Assembly: GCF_001557535.2 (NCBI RefSeq)
Contig: NZ_CP014315.1
Span: 1,426,001-1,490,000 of the forward strand
Length of the DNA: 64,000 bases
Direction: 5' to 3'
Origin: Burkholderia sp. PAMC 26561
GTDB lineage: Bacteria > Pseudomonadota > Gammaproteobacteria > Burkholderiales > Burkholderiaceae
Shown piece after piece: positions 35,964 to 46,004 of the stretch; position 1 is the first letter of the stretch; each line of letters begins with the position of its first letter. Under the pieces are notes generated by a model that worked only from the letters and a program-made list of their open reading frames with translations, had not been told where the DNA came from and searched no databases. Made by a program: the position numbers and the translations under genes.

Positions 35964-36836
35964 CTACTTCGCGGCGAGCTTGTCCTGCGTCTTGGTATCG
36001 AAGTCGCTCGCGTCGTGACGCTCGTGAAGTTGGCTCGATGGTTCGCCGGAAACCCGGTTGACCATCCGGCCGCGCTGCACGGTCGGACGTTCGCCTATGG
36101 CGTTGGCCCATCGCTGCACGTGCGTGTATTCCTGCACCGATAAAAACTCGCCCGCGCCGTACTGCCAGCCCTTGACCAGTCCGCCGTACCACGGCCAGAT
36201 GGCGATATCGGCGATCGTGTATTCGCTGCCCGCCATGTACTCGTTGTCCGCCAGCCGTTTGTCGAGCACGTCGAGCTGACGCTTGGTTTCCATGGCGAAA
36301 CGGTTGATCGCGTATTCGATCTTCGTGGGCGCGTAAGCGTAGAAATGGCCGAAACCGCCGCCCAGATACGGCGCGCTGCCCATCTGCCAGAAAAGCCACG
36401 ACAGACATTCGGCGCGCGCAGCCGGCTCTGTCGGAAGGAATGCCTTGAATTTCTCGGCGAGGTACAGGAGGATCGAGCCGGACTCGAACACACGAATCGG
36501 CTCGGCGCCGCTGTGGTCCACCAGGGCGGGGATTTTCGAATTGGGGTTCGCCGCCACGAAGCCGCTGCCGAACTGGTCACCTTCGCCGATCTTGATGAGC
36601 CACGCGTCATACTCCGCGCCGCCGTGACCCAGCGCCAGCAGTTCTTCCAGCATCACGGTGACCTTCACGCCGTTCGGCGTGCCCAGCGAATAAAGCTGGA
36701 GCGGGTGCTTGCCGACCGGCAGGTCCTTGTCGTGCGTCGGCCCGGAAATCGGCCGGTTGATATTCGCGAAGTGGCCACCATTGCCTTTATTCCAGGTCCA
36801 GACTTTTGGCGGCACGTAATCGGACGAATCGCTCAT
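35964..36836 (-). CDS. yghU: Glutathione-dependent disulfide-bond oxidoreductase (YghU-like GST)
   Basis: A 290-residue member of the Nu-class glutathione transferases. It has the long N-terminal arm seen in YghU (YVPPKVWTWNKGNGGHFANI, RPISGPTHDKDLPVGKHPLQ), the thioredoxin-fold segment LYSLGTPNGVKVTVMLEELL with Thr and Asn that bind glutathione, NPNSKIPALVD, FESGSILLYLAEKF, and the helical C-domain. These enzymes use two glutathione molecules to reduce disulfides and peroxides. The ATG at 36836 has AAGGAG 8 bases upstream. It stands alone between the adhesin and a LysR gene. Confidence 0.92.
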   Translation of the reverse strand: MSDSSDYVPPKVWTWNKGNGGHFANINRPISGPTHDKDLPVGKHPLQLYSLGTPNGVKVTVMLEELLALGHGGAEYDAWLIKIGEGDQFGSGFVAANPNSKIPALVDHSGAEPIRVFESGSILLYLAEKFKAFLPTEPAARAECLSWLFWQMGSAPYLGGGFGHFYAYAPTKIEYAINRFAMETKRQLDVLDKRLADNEYMAGSEYTIADIAIWPWYGGLVKGWQYGAGEFLSVQEYTHVQRWANAIGERPTVQRGRMVNRVSGEPSSQLHERHDASDFDTKTQDKLAAK

Positions 36837-36923
36837 GTTCAAGGCTCCTTGCAGCTATTGGGATGTTTGTCTCGAAATATTGGACCGAGAATAACAAACC
36901 CATGCAGATGTTGCCGGGACCGC

Positions 36924-37832
36924 TCAAGGTGCCGGCTGTGAATCCGGACGCGCCCCTTCGCGCTCGAGCCATGAGCGAAACAGCATGACGAGACCGTCGG
37001 CGAATTTGTCATCGGGCACATAAGTGCAATAACTCCGCGATGGCAGACGCGGCCCCGCAAACGGCGTCACGAGCCGGCCCGAAGCAAGATCGTCGGATAC
37101 AAGCGCCGTCGGCCCCATCGCAACCCCCATCCCGTCGATGGCAGCCTGCAACGTCAGGTAAAAGTGATCGAAGGTCACGATCGCCGCCGGCCGCAGCGCG
37201 GGAGTCTGCGCCTTTGCGAGCCAGTCCGGCCAGAGCCGCGGGAGGCTTGCCGTATGCAGCAGCGTATGCCGCGCCAGATCGTCCGGCGCCCGAAGCGGCA
37301 GACGCTGCAACAGCGCCGGACTGCAAACGGGGAGCCGCTCCTCGGACAGGAAAGCTTGCATGGAATAGCCATAGAACGTATCGGGACCGCCGCGGATCAC
37401 GATGTCATGGACATCCTTGAGACTCTCCACCGACTCGTTCGATGTCACCACGCTCACGTCCACGTCGTGATGCCCGGCGTGAAACCGGGCCAGCCTCGGC
37501 ACCAGCCAGCGCAACGTGAACGTGGCAGGCGCGTTCACTGTCAGTGTGCGTGAAACCGTGCCTGGGATGCCGTATCGCGTGGTGGCCTGCGATAGCTGCT
37601 CAAACAACGGGCCAATCTCCGCCAGATAGATGCTGGCTGCCGGCGTGAGCACCACGCGCCGGTTGTGCCGTTCGAACAGCGGCGCGCCAAGCCACTCTTC
37701 CAGCAGACGCACGTGCTGGCTCACGGCGCCGTGCGTCACGTGCAATTGCGCGGCGGCATCTTTAAAGCTGCCAAGCCGGCCTGCGGCCTCGAAGGCTCGC
37801 AAAGCATTGAGCGGAGGAAGGGTTCGTTTCAT
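36924..37832 (-). CDS. LysR-family regulator, GcvA-like
   Basis: A 302-residue LTTR with the GcvA-type opening MKRTLPPLNALRAFEAAGRL, the helix-turn-helix LHVTHGAVSQHVRLLEEWLG and LFERHNRRVVLTPAASIYL. The effector domain contains FTLRWLVPRLARFHAGHHDV and DIVIRGGPDTFYGYSMQAFL. It is divergent from an EamA-type exporter gene across about 100 bases that include repeated TTTATCT sites, so control of the exporter is likely. Confidence 0.9.
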   Translation of the reverse strand: MKRTLPPLNALRAFEAAGRLGSFKDAAAQLHVTHGAVSQHVRLLEEWLGAPLFERHNRRVVLTPAASIYLAEIGPLFEQLSQATTRYGIPGTVSRTLTVNAPATFTLRWLVPRLARFHAGHHDVDVSVVTSNESVESLKDVHDIVIRGGPDTFYGYSMQAFLSEERLPVCSPALLQRLPLRAPDDLARHTLLHTASLPRLWPDWLAKAQTPALRPAAIVTFDHFYLTLQAAIDGMGVAMGPTALVSDDLASGRLVTPFAGPRLPSRSYCTYVPDDKFADGLVMLFRSWLEREGARPDSQPAP

Positions 37833-37841
37833 TCAAAAGAG

Positions 37842-37898
37842 TTTATCTAACGCGATGATCCAATTTATCTGGTTTGTTCGCCGGCAACAAGATAGATA
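37842..37898. promoter_or_regulatory. Repeated TTTATCT/AGATA sites between LysR and EamA genes
   Basis: TTTATCT occurs at 37842-37848 and 37864-37870 (22 bases, about two helical turns apart), and AGATAGATA in the opposite sense at 37890-37898. The stretch is AT-rich compared with its surroundings. Spaced half-sites on one DNA face are typical of LTTR promoters. Evidence is position and repetition only. Confidence 0.35.
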
Positions 37899-37935
37899 TC
37901 CTGCTTACTGAACCCTTTCTGGCGTCCAGTCCGCA

Positions 37936-38778
37936 ATGCTCAGCTATACCGGTGGTCTTGTCCTCGTTGCTGCCGTGCTTCATGCGAGCTGGAACGCGAT
38001 GCTTCACGGCAACCACGACCGCTTCCTGTCCATGACATGGATGAGCATCTCGATCGCGGTCGTCTCAAGCGTCGTCATCCTGTTCGTGCCCTGGCCGGTC
38101 CGGGCGGCTTGGCCCTACCTCGTGACGTCGGGGTTCCTGCATGTTGCCTACAACATGAGCCTCGTGCGCGCGTACCGGCGCAGCGACCTGGGCGAGGCGT
38201 ATCCGATTGCGCGCGGCTCGTCGCCGTTGCTCGTGACGCTCGGCGCGGCGCTGTTCGCGCATGAGGCGATCGGGCCGCTGCACGTGTTCGGGGTCGTATT
38301 GATCTCAAGCGGGATCATCGCGCTTGCGCTGGAAGGCGGGAAAGTTTCGCGGGCGGGCGTGCTGGACGCGCTGATGACCGGCGCAACAATCGCGCTTTAT
38401 ACGGTGGTCGATGGTATCGGCGTGCGCTCGTCCAGCGGCGAGCCACTCACCTACACCGTGTGGATGTTCCTGTTCTACTGGCTGATGCCCGTGCTGTTCA
38501 TCGCGATGCGCGGGATCACGGCACTCTGGGCACCAGTACGCGATGCGACAGCGGCGGTCGTGTCATCGATCGGGGGCGGCCTTGTGTCGATCGCGGCGTA
38601 CGGCATCGTGATCTGGGCGATGCAGTCGGGCGCCATGGGCGCGGTATCGGCGTTGCGCGAGACCAGCGTGGTGTTCGCGGTGCTGATAGGGCGTGTGTTT
38701 CTGCGCGAAACGGTCAGTGCGAAGCGCTGGATGGCGTGCCTGGTCGTCGCGGCCGGGGCGGTTTGTTTGGGGCTTTGA
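37936..38778 (+). CDS. EamA/DMT-superfamily exporter
   Basis: A 280-residue inner-membrane protein with about ten hydrophobic segments, in two similar halves: AAVLHASWNAMLHGNHDRFL near the N-terminus, YRRSDLGEAYPIARGSSPLL before helix 4, and ALRETSVVFAVLIGRVFLRE before the last helices. The last motif is diagnostic of EamA transporters. These usually export amino acids or other metabolites. A GcvA-like regulator is divergent from it. Confidence 0.88.
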   Translation: MLSYTGGLVLVAAVLHASWNAMLHGNHDRFLSMTWMSISIAVVSSVVILFVPWPVRAAWPYLVTSGFLHVAYNMSLVRAYRRSDLGEAYPIARGSSPLLVTLGAALFAHEAIGPLHVFGVVLISSGIIALALEGGKVSRAGVLDALMTGATIALYTVVDGIGVRSSSGEPLTYTVWMFLFYWLMPVLFIAMRGITALWAPVRDATAAVVSSIGGGLVSIAAYGIVIWAMQSGAMGAVSALRETSVVFAVLIGRVFLRETVSAKRWMACLVVAAGAVCLGL

Positions 38779-38847
38779 CGTATCTTTTCACCCGCCGCGT
38801 TTCCTATCGAACCTTCAAGTGATGCGGCCGCCGTCGATCATGACTAG

Positions 38848-39779
<932 letters not shown>

Positions 39780-39794
39780 ATGTCACCCGTTCAT

Positions 39795-39813
39795 TCATGA
39801 ACCACGTTCATGA
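39795..39813. promoter_or_regulatory. Inverted repeat TCATGAAC-CAC-GTTCATGA upstream of aldo/keto reductase
   Basis: Perfect 8-base arms with a 3-base spacer lie 16 bases after the broken LysR gene and 80 bases before the aldo/keto reductase. The dyad includes a T-N11-A core of the LTTR kind. It probably marks a regulator site for the reductase. Confidence 0.5.
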
Positions 39814-39892
39814 GGGCATGCCGTTTATGGGCCTTTATCGATTAAATGTCTCTCTTTATCATCTGCAATGAACCACTCATTCGGAGAGACCC

Positions 39893-40897
39893 ATGGACTA
39901 TCGTTATCTGGGGCGAAGTGCCCTTAAAGTTTCACCGCTCTGCCTCGGAGCAATGATGTTCGGTGGCGAGACTGACGAACCGGCGTCCAAGCGCATCATC
40001 AGCAAAGCATTCGACCAGGGAATCAACTTCATCGATACCGCCGACGTCTATCATGCCGGACGCTCCGAAGAGGTGGTCGGTCGCGCGATAGCCGGCAAGC
40101 GCGACAATTGGGTCGTGGCGACGAAGTTCGGCTACCCGACACAGCAAGGTCCCAACGAACAAGGCCAGTCGCGCAAGTGGATCATCCAGTCCGTCGAGGC
40201 GAGCCTCAAGCGTCTCGACACGGACTACATCGATATCCTTTACTTTCATCGCGCCCTGCTCGACGCGCCGCTGGAAGAAGGCGTGCGCGCCATCGGCGAC
40301 CTGATCCGCCAGGGGAAAGTGCGGTATTTCGGTTTATCGAATTTCAAGGGCTGGCGGATCGCCGAGATCGTTCGTCTCGCGGATCAGCTCGGCATCGACC
40401 GGCCGGTCGCGAGCGAGCCGCTGTACAACATGGTGGATCGCACGGCCGAGGTCGAACAATTTCCGGCCTCGGCGCATTACGGGGTGGGTGTCGTGCCATA
40501 CAGCCCGCTCGCTCGCGGTGTGCTGACCGGCAAGTACAAGGCGGATTCCGCGCCGCCGGACGATTCCCGTGCCGGTCGCGGCGACAAGCGTATTCACCAG
40601 ACCGAGTTCCGGCCGGAGTCGCTGGAAATTGCGCAGAAACTCGCTGCTCATGCGGCCGAGCGCGGCACGAATTCGATCGCCTTCGCGCTCGCCTGGGTGC
40701 TGAACAACAAGATCGTCAGTTCCACGATCGCGGGGCCGCGCACCGAAGCGCACTGGGACAGCTACATGGACGCGCTCACCCTGAAGCTCGATGCCCGGGA
40801 TGAGGCGTTCGTGGACAGTCTTGTGCCGCCTGGACACACATCGACGCCGGGATACACCGATCCCGGCTATCCGGTCGAAGGACGGCGGGTGGATTAA
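39893..40897 (+). CDS. Aldo/keto reductase (AKR11/12-like)
   Basis: A 334-residue TIM-barrel NAD(P)H reductase. Tetrad: Asp in INFIDTADVYHAGRSEE, Tyr in the same segment, Lys in WVVATKFGYPT, His in DILYFHRALLDAPLEE. Cofactor segments VRYFGLSNFKGWRIAEIV and SSTIAGPRTEAHWDSYMDAL are clear. It follows GGAGAGACCC. The family reduces aldehydes or ketones such as methylglyoxal and keto-sugars. It belongs to a larger subgroup than the 293-residue reductase at 13211 and is not a close copy of it. Confidence 0.9.
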   Translation: MDYRYLGRSALKVSPLCLGAMMFGGETDEPASKRIISKAFDQGINFIDTADVYHAGRSEEVVGRAIAGKRDNWVVATKFGYPTQQGPNEQGQSRKWIIQSVEASLKRLDTDYIDILYFHRALLDAPLEEGVRAIGDLIRQGKVRYFGLSNFKGWRIAEIVRLADQLGIDRPVASEPLYNMVDRTAEVEQFPASAHYGVGVVPYSPLARGVLTGKYKADSAPPDDSRAGRGDKRIHQTEFRPESLEIAQKLAAHAAERGTNSIAFALAWVLNNKIVSSTIAGPRTEAHWDSYMDALTLKLDARDEAFVDSLVPPGHTSTPGYTDPGYPVEGRRVD

Positions 40898-40979
40898 ACC
40901 GCCCTCGAATGTTTGCGCCGGGCTTCGGGCTCCGATTGCCGGGCTCCAATGTCTTCACGCAACGGAGCCCTGACGGCGC

Positions 40980-42842
40980 TTACTTGCGCTTGAGTTGCGA
41001 CAGATCGCGCACGGCACCACGATCGGCCGATGTTGCAAGCGCCGCGTACGCCTGCAACGCGAGCGACACCACGCGCTCGCGATTCACCGGCATCCAAGCC
41101 TTGTCGCCGCGTGCTTCCATGACTTCGCGACGGCGCGCCAGTTCCGCATCCGGTACCGCCAGATGCATCTTGCGATTCGGGATATCGATCTCGATCACAT
41201 CGCCCTCTTCCACCAGCCCGATCGTGCCGCCTTCGGCCGCTTCCGGCGATGCATGCCCGATCACGAGCCCCGACGAACCGCCGGAGAACCGGCCATCGGT
41301 GAAGAGCGCGCAGCTCTTGCCCAGGCCCTTCGACTTCAGGTACGACGTGGGGTAGAGCATTTCCTGCATGCCCGGACCGCCCTTCGGACCTTCGTAACGG
41401 ATCACGACTACGTCACCCGCCACGACCTGGTCGCCCAGGATGGCTTCGACGGCGTCATCCTGGCTCTCGAACACGCGTGCGCGACCCGAGAACAGCCATT
41501 GCGATTCATCGACGCCCGCCGTCTTGACGATACACCCCTTCTCCGCCAGATTGCCGTACAGCACGGCGAGGCCGCCGTCCTTCGAATACGCGTCCTGCTT
41601 GCTGCGGATACAGCCGGTCTTGCGATCGGTATCGAGTGAGGCGAAGGTCGCTTCCTGGCTGAACGCTACGGTCGTCGGAATGCCGCCAGGCGCCGCGCGG
41701 AAAAACTTCTGCGCTTCTTCGCCCGCGCCGCCCGCGATGTCCCACTTCGCAATCGCGTCGCCAAGCGTCCCGCTATGCACGTTGCCGCACGAGAGGTCGA
41801 GCAGCCCGGCGCGTGCGAGCTCGCCGAGAATGCCGGGAATCCCGCCCGCGCGATGCACGTCCTCGATGTGGTACTTGTCGGTCGCGGGCGCCGCCTTGCA
41901 AAGACACGGCACGTTGCGCGAGATGCGGTCGATATCGGACATCGTGAAATCGACGCCGGCTTCCTGCGCGGCTGCCAGCAGATGCAGCACGGTGTTGGTC
42001 GAACCGCCCATGGCGACGTCGAGCGTCATGGCATTCTTGAACGCCTGCTTGGTCGCGATACTGCGCGGCAAAACCGATGCGTCCTCTTCCTGGTAATAAC
42101 GGCGGCACAGGTCCACCACGAGACGCCCGGCCTGTTCGAACAGCCCCTTGCGCCATGCATGCGTGGCGACGATCGTGCCGTTGCCCGGCAACGCCAGACC
42201 GATTGCTTCGGTCAGGCAGTTCATCGAATTCGCGGTGAACATGCCCGAGCACGAACCGCACGTCGGGCACGCGTTGCGCTCGATCTCCGCCACTTCGGCG
42301 TCGCTCACCTTCGAGTCGGCGGCCTTGATCATTGCGTCGATCAAGTCGATCTTCGCGATCACCTGACCGTCGGTCGGCGATTTGACCTTGCCGGCTTCCA
42401 TCGGACCGCCGGAGACGAACACGACCGGGATGTTCAGGCGCATGGCGGCCATCAGCATGCCCGGCGTGATCTTGTCGCAATTGGAGATGCAGACCATGGC
42501 GTCGGCGCAGTGCGCATTGACCATGTACTCCACCGAGTCGGCGATCAGTTCGCGCGACGGCAGCGAATACAGCATGCCGCCGTGACCCATGGCAATGCCG
42601 TCGTCCACCGCGATGGTGTTGAATTCCTTCGCGACGCCGCCGGCCGCTTCGATTTCCTTCGCGACCAGCGCGCCGAGATCGCGCAGATGCACATGGCCCG
42701 GCACAAACTGCGTGAACGAGTTCACGACCGCAATGATGGGCTTGCCGAAGTCGCCGTCCTTCATGCCGGTGGCGCGCCACAAGGCGCGGGCGCCGGCCAT
42801 GTTGCGGCCATGAGTCGATGTGCGTGATCGATAGTGGGGCAT
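40980..42842 (-). CDS. ilvD: Dihydroxy-acid dehydratase
   Basis: A 620-residue enzyme of branched-chain amino acid synthesis, which dehydrates 2,3-dihydroxy-isovalerate and -methylvalerate. Iron-sulfur and metal residues are visible: Asp81 in [12 protein letters not shown], Cys122 and Lys124 in [11 protein letters not shown], and Cys192, Cys195 and Cys198 in [38 protein letters not shown] is the typical C-terminal substrate segment. The ATG at 42842 has AGAGGT in front and gives the standard start [20 protein letters not shown]. It is the long (E. coli IlvD-like) form. Sugar-acid dehydratases of the same superfamily lack this full pattern. Confidence 0.95.
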   Translation of the reverse strand: MPHYRSRTSTHGRNMAGARALWRATGMKDGDFGKPIIAVVNSFTQFVPGHVHLRDLGALVAKEIEAAGGVAKEFNTIAVDDGIAMGHGGMLYSLPSRELIADSVEYMVNAHCADAMVCISNCDKITPGMLMAAMRLNIPVVFVSGGPMEAGKVKSPTDGQVIAKIDLIDAMIKAADSKVSDAEVAEIERNACPTCGSCSGMFTANSMNCLTEAIGLALPGNGTIVATHAWRKGLFEQAGRLVVDLCRRYYQEEDASVLPRSIATKQAFKNAMTLDVAMGGSTNTVLHLLAAAQEAGVDFTMSDIDRISRNVPCLCKAAPATDKYHIEDVHRAGGIPGILGELARAGLLDLSCGNVHSGTLGDAIAKWDIAGGAGEEAQKFFRAAPGGIPTTVAFSQEATFASLDTDRKTGCIRSKQDAYSKDGGLAVLYGNLAEKGCIVKTAGVDESQWLFSGRARVFESQDDAVEAILGDQVVAGDVVVIRYEGPKGGPGMQEMLYPTSYLKSKGLGKSCALFTDGRFSGGSSGLVIGHASPEAAEGGTIGLVEEGDVIEIDIPNRKMHLAVPDAELARRREVMEARGDKAWMPVNRERVVSLALQAYAALATSADRGAVRDLSQLKRK

Positions 42843-42990
42843 CTGTACCTCTGTATTGTGGTTATCCGAATCTGTGTTACGCCCGGGCCGGTTCATCGGC
42901 CGCAGGGAAACCCGGATTTTGCGAGACCACCGGTAAGACGTCCAATATCTTTTTTCGGCGAAATTAGGTCGTGAAAAGTATCAATCCTGC

Positions 42991-43422
42991 CTAGAGGCCG
43001 AACGTCCCGCGATACTGCTCGTCGGCATCCGAGCGCGTGTTGATTTCGACCAACACACCGCCCGGCACTTCGCAGAAAAACCGCGAGCCGCGTTCGTACT
43101 TGAACACGCCGGTTTTCATCCCGACGCCCGCTGCGATCATCCGGTCGTGAAGCGCGCGAACTTCGTCGAGCGTCGCCAGTTCGAAGCCGATGTGAAAGTT
43201 GTGGGGCCACTCGACCGGATGGTCGCCGTCTTCGATCACGATGTCGAAGCCCGGGCGTTTCAGGATCCAGCTCGCCCCGCGACCGGCGACAGTGCAGCCC
43301 AGATGCGCTTCGAAGAAGGTTGCCGTGGCGCTGACATCGGACGAAGGGAAGCTCATGTGATTGAGCTTCATTGCCGTGCTGACAGAGGTGGTGGTATTTG
43401 CGTTGGTGGTAATGGTGCTCAT
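42991..43422 (-). CDS. VOC (glyoxalase/bleomycin-resistance) family protein
   Basis: A 143-residue protein. After a Thr-rich start (STITTNANTTTSVSTA) the two babab units carry LNHMSFPSSDVSATATFFEA, PHNFHIGFELATLDEVRALH and FCEVPGGVLVEINTRSD, with His and Glu positions suited to a metal. It resembles small lyase or isomerase members of the VOC superfamily. GGAG lies 7 bases before the ATG, and two perfect palindromes lie just upstream of that. Confidence 0.85.
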   Translation of the reverse strand: MSTITTNANTTTSVSTAMKLNHMSFPSSDVSATATFFEAHLGCTVAGRGASWILKRPGFDIVIEDGDHPVEWPHNFHIGFELATLDEVRALHDRMIAAGVGMKTGVFKYERGSRFFCEVPGGVLVEINTRSDADEQYRGTFGL

Positions 43423-43440
43423 GTCGATCTCCGTTGATGC

Positions 43441-43467
43441 GGAGCGCTCCTTGCGTTCCGTACGGAA
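43441..43467. promoter_or_regulatory. Two adjacent palindromes in front of the VOC gene
   Basis: GGAGCGCTCC (43441-43450) and TTCCGTACGGAA (43456-43467) are both perfect palindromes 5 bases apart. The second has the size and symmetry of a TetR-type half-dimer site; a TetR gene lies just beyond on the same strand. An imperfect dyad CGAGTAAAA/TTTTATACTCG (43474-43500) follows. Function is unproved. Confidence 0.35.
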
Positions 43468-43538
43468 ATGTTACGAGTAAAAGCTCGCGTTTTATACTCG
43501 CGTCGCCGCCTGGGCCTTAGGAGCCGCCGAGGCCCGTA

Positions 43539-44240
43539 CTACGGGCGTTTCGGGCCGCGCGGCGCTGGCTTGCGTGCAGGCTGCTCGCGTTTATCGGCGG
43601 GGTGCGGGTCTTCTTCGGCGGGCGTGGCGGCCGACATCATCGTCAGATAGCCCTGCACGGCCGCACACACGCGGCGAGTGAGGCCGGCCGTATCCGTCTC
43701 GCCGCGCTCGCCGGCGGCATCGACGAGACCACGGATCATCGCGAACACATCGCGTGCGGCGACATCCGTGTCTGCTTGCTGAGGCGAATCTTCCCGCGCG
43801 AGGATGTCCAGAAGCAAGGTGCGCATCGAACCGGTGCTCGGCAGCGCCGCGCGCAATTGCGGCCGGCTTTCTTCCACGTCGAGAAGCCGCGCGAGCGTCG
43901 GCCGCGCAAACTGCTGCCACACGGCGACGCGAATCAGATGATCGAGCGCGGCCGATCCGCTCGCGTGATCGAGGGACGCGAGCGCCTCCTTGTAAAACCG
44001 CGCGTTCTCGCGTTCCATCAACGCAATGGTTAGCGCATCCTTGCTCGGAAAGTACTGATAAAGCGAACCGATACTGACACCCGCGCGCTCGGCGACCGCG
44101 TTCGTATTGAACCCTTCGAGCCCCTTCGTTTCGAGCACTTGCGCGGCGGCTTCGAGCAGGGTCTCGACCATGCGCGCCGAGCGAGGCTGGCTGGGTGCCC
44201 TACGCGGTTTGAGCGGCGACGGATTCGGCTGTCGAGGCAT
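43539..44240 (-). CDS. TetR-family regulator
   Basis: A 233-residue regulator. After a basic N-terminal tail (PLKPRRAPSQPRSARMVETL) comes the helix-turn-helix LEGFNTNAVAERAGVSIGSL and YQYFPSKDALTIALMERENA. The C-terminal part has the ligand domain and ends in a Pro/Lys/Arg-rich tail. It starts 17 bases after the stop of a Bcr/CflA drug-efflux gene, so it is co-transcribed and probably represses that pump. Confidence 0.9.
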   Translation of the reverse strand: MPRQPNPSPLKPRRAPSQPRSARMVETLLEAAAQVLETKGLEGFNTNAVAERAGVSIGSLYQYFPSKDALTIALMERENARFYKEALASLDHASGSAALDHLIRVAVWQQFARPTLARLLDVEESRPQLRAALPSTGSMRTLLLDILAREDSPQQADTDVAARDVFAMIRGLVDAAGERGETDTAGLTRRVCAAVQGYLTMMSAATPAEEDPHPADKREQPARKPAPRGPKRP

Positions 44241-44257
44241 TGGAACGTATCGAGCGG

Positions 44258-45511
44258 TTATGAACGAACTGCCGACGCCGCGACAGGCGGAAGTTGCGCC
44301 AGGTGCCGCAACAGTTTCGTCACCATCGCGACAACACCGAACGCGAGGATCACGAAAAACACCGCGAGCGGTGCAAGGATCTGCACGGAAAGGAAGCCGA
44401 CAAGCCCCATCGTCGCCGATGAAACCAGCAGCAGCGCACAGCCAAGAATCGCGCTCGTCAGCCCCGCGATATGCGGAAACAGCGAGTTGCCCTTTGCCAT
44501 CAAGGTCGGATACATCGCGCCTGCGCAGAATCCCATCACGAGCACGGGCGTCGCGAGCGTCCACACGCGCAGGCCGACGGTCAGCGCGAGCAGGAGCATC
44601 GCAATCGATGTCCCGGCCATCACCCGCGCGCCCAGCAGCAGCCGTTGTTCCGCGCTCGGCAGACGCGCGCCGTGAATGCGATTCGACAAGCCGCCGAGGA
44701 AATACATCATCCCGATACCCAGCGCCAGATAGCCGAAATACGTCGGCGGCTTGTGCAGCGTGTTCTGCACCATGAACGGCCCGACGATGTTGAATACAAG
44801 CAGGATGCTGTAACACAAGCCTTGCGCGAGGAAGCAACTCTGGAACACCGGGCTTGCCAGCACCTTGCCCGCGTTGGTGATCAGGGTGCGCGGCTCCAGA
44901 TGCACCGGACGCCGCAACGTTTCACGATACCGCCACCACAATGCCCACATCACGAGCGAGTAGATGAGCAGGAACACGAGGCACGACTTCCAGCCGAACC
45001 ACGTCTGCAAGTGGGCGCCAATCACTGGAGCCACGATCGGCGCGAGTCCCCACGCAATCGACATGTAGGTGAACGCGTGCAACAGCGCCTGGCCCGAAAA
45101 CGAATCGGTGATGATCGCCTTCGCAAGAAGATTGGTCGTGGCGATGCCGAAACCCTGCAGGCATCGAGCGAGAAGAAAGGTCTCGAGATTCGGCGCGGCG
45201 AGCGACAGCAGGCAGCCTATCGTGAAGATCACCAGCCCGAACGCCAGGACGGGCTTGCGGCCGTAAGCGTCGGCTATGGGACCGAAGACGAGCTGGCCGA
45301 GCGCGTAGGCCACCATGTAGCCGGACACGCTCGACTGGATCGCCTGGGGCGACGTTGCGAAAAACGTCGCCATTGCGGGCAGCGCGGGCACGTAGATATC
45401 GATTGCAAGCTGTCCGGCCGATGCAAACAGGCAGATCACAAACAGCAAGAAACGCGGCGAATTCGGTACAAGCGCGGCGGGAACAGAGGGATCAGAGGTC
45501 GTTTGGGTCAT
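44258..45511 (-). CDS. MFS multidrug efflux pump, Bcr/CflA type
   Basis: A 417-residue 12-helix transporter. The family motifs are LAIDIYVPALPAMATFFATS in helix 1, QLVFGPIADAYGRKPVLAFG between helices 2 and 3, and FLLARCLQGFGIATTNLLAK in helix 4, followed by WGLAPIVAPVIGAHLQTWFG. It should export drugs such as bicyclomycin or chloramphenicol, or dipeptides. The downstream TetR gene is in the same operon. Upstream it shares a short region with the divergent ArsR operon. Confidence 0.9.
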   Translation of the reverse strand: MTQTTSDPSVPAALVPNSPRFLLFVICLFASAGQLAIDIYVPALPAMATFFATSPQAIQSSVSGYMVAYALGQLVFGPIADAYGRKPVLAFGLVIFTIGCLLSLAAPNLETFLLARCLQGFGIATTNLLAKAIITDSFSGQALLHAFTYMSIAWGLAPIVAPVIGAHLQTWFGWKSCLVFLLIYSLVMWALWWRYRETLRRPVHLEPRTLITNAGKVLASPVFQSCFLAQGLCYSILLVFNIVGPFMVQNTLHKPPTYFGYLALGIGMMYFLGGLSNRIHGARLPSAEQRLLLGARVMAGTSIAMLLLALTVGLRVWTLATPVLVMGFCAGAMYPTLMAKGNSLFPHIAGLTSAILGCALLLVSSATMGLVGFLSVQILAPLAVFFVILAFGVVAMVTKLLRHLAQLPPVAASAVRS

Positions 45512-45623
45512 GAAGGCCTGGAAGGGGCTGCGGCAGCATCGCCGCGTATTGTGCCTGTCGTCTCATAAATCGACACGATGCCCACTGCGAGTGCATGGTC
45601 TGACCAGGCCGTGCCATCCTTGC

Positions 45624-45653
45624 TTGACACGTATATTCCCCATCAGGTATATA
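45624..45653 (+). promoter_or_regulatory. Sigma-70-like promoter for the ArsR operon, likely leaderless
   Basis: TTGACA at 45624-45629 and GTATAT/TATATA at 45647-45653 are spaced 17 to 18 bases. Transcription would start about 7 bases later, at or just before the ATG at 45660, leaving no room for a ribosome-binding site. GTATAT occurs twice (45631-45636 and 45647-45652), 16 bases apart, possibly for ArsR binding over the promoter. Confidence 0.65.
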
Positions 45654-45659
45654 AACACC

Positions 45660-46004
45660 ATGGAATCGACCTTTGCCGTTATCGCCGAGCCAAGCCGCCG
45701 CGCAATCCTGAGTCTGCTGGCAACGTCCGAGCAGACCGTGGGGGATATCGAGGAGAAGCTGAAGCTCTCGCAACCCTCGGTCTCGAAGCACCTTCGAGTG
45801 CTTCGGGAAGCCGGATTCGTCGAGGCACGCGTGGACGCACAGCGGCGCGTGTACCGGATCAGGCCGGAACCGCTCGCGGAGATCGACGCGTGGCTCGAAC
45901 CCTTCCGGCGCTTCTGGTCGGGCCACCTCGATGCGCTCGAATCCCATCTCGACCGCATCGACCAAACTGAAACTGCACTGGGCAAAAAGGAGAGAAAACG
46001 ATGA
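45660..46004 (+). CDS. ArsR/SmtB-family regulator (metal-independent type)
   Basis: A 114-residue winged-helix protein with FAVIAEPSRRAILSLLATSE, the recognition helix LSQPSVSKHLRVLREAGFVE and the wing RVDAQRRVYRIRPEPLAEID. It has no cysteine pair for metal binding. This type (YczG/SdpR-like) often precedes an SRPBCC gene as here: its stop overlaps the start of that gene by 4 bases (ATGA). No RBS is seen before the ATG, and a strong promoter lies right at it, so translation is probably leaderless. Confidence 0.93.
   Translation: MESTFAVIAEPSRRAILSLLATSEQTVGDIEEKLKLSQPSVSKHLRVLREAGFVEARVDAQRRVYRIRPEPLAEIDAWLEPFRRFWSGHLDALESHLDRIDQTETALGKKERKR

Noticed and set aside
34738..36408. 556-codon minus frame across the adhesin and GST genes
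   Set aside because: It covers two unrelated genes and would be antisense to the first and in another frame of the second; composition is that of a shadow frame.
40980..42842. Sugar-acid dehydratase (Edd/xylonate type) as an alternative to IlvD
   Set aside because: Length, N-terminus [20 protein letters not shown] and the [11 protein letters not shown] segment fit IlvD of amino acid synthesis better.
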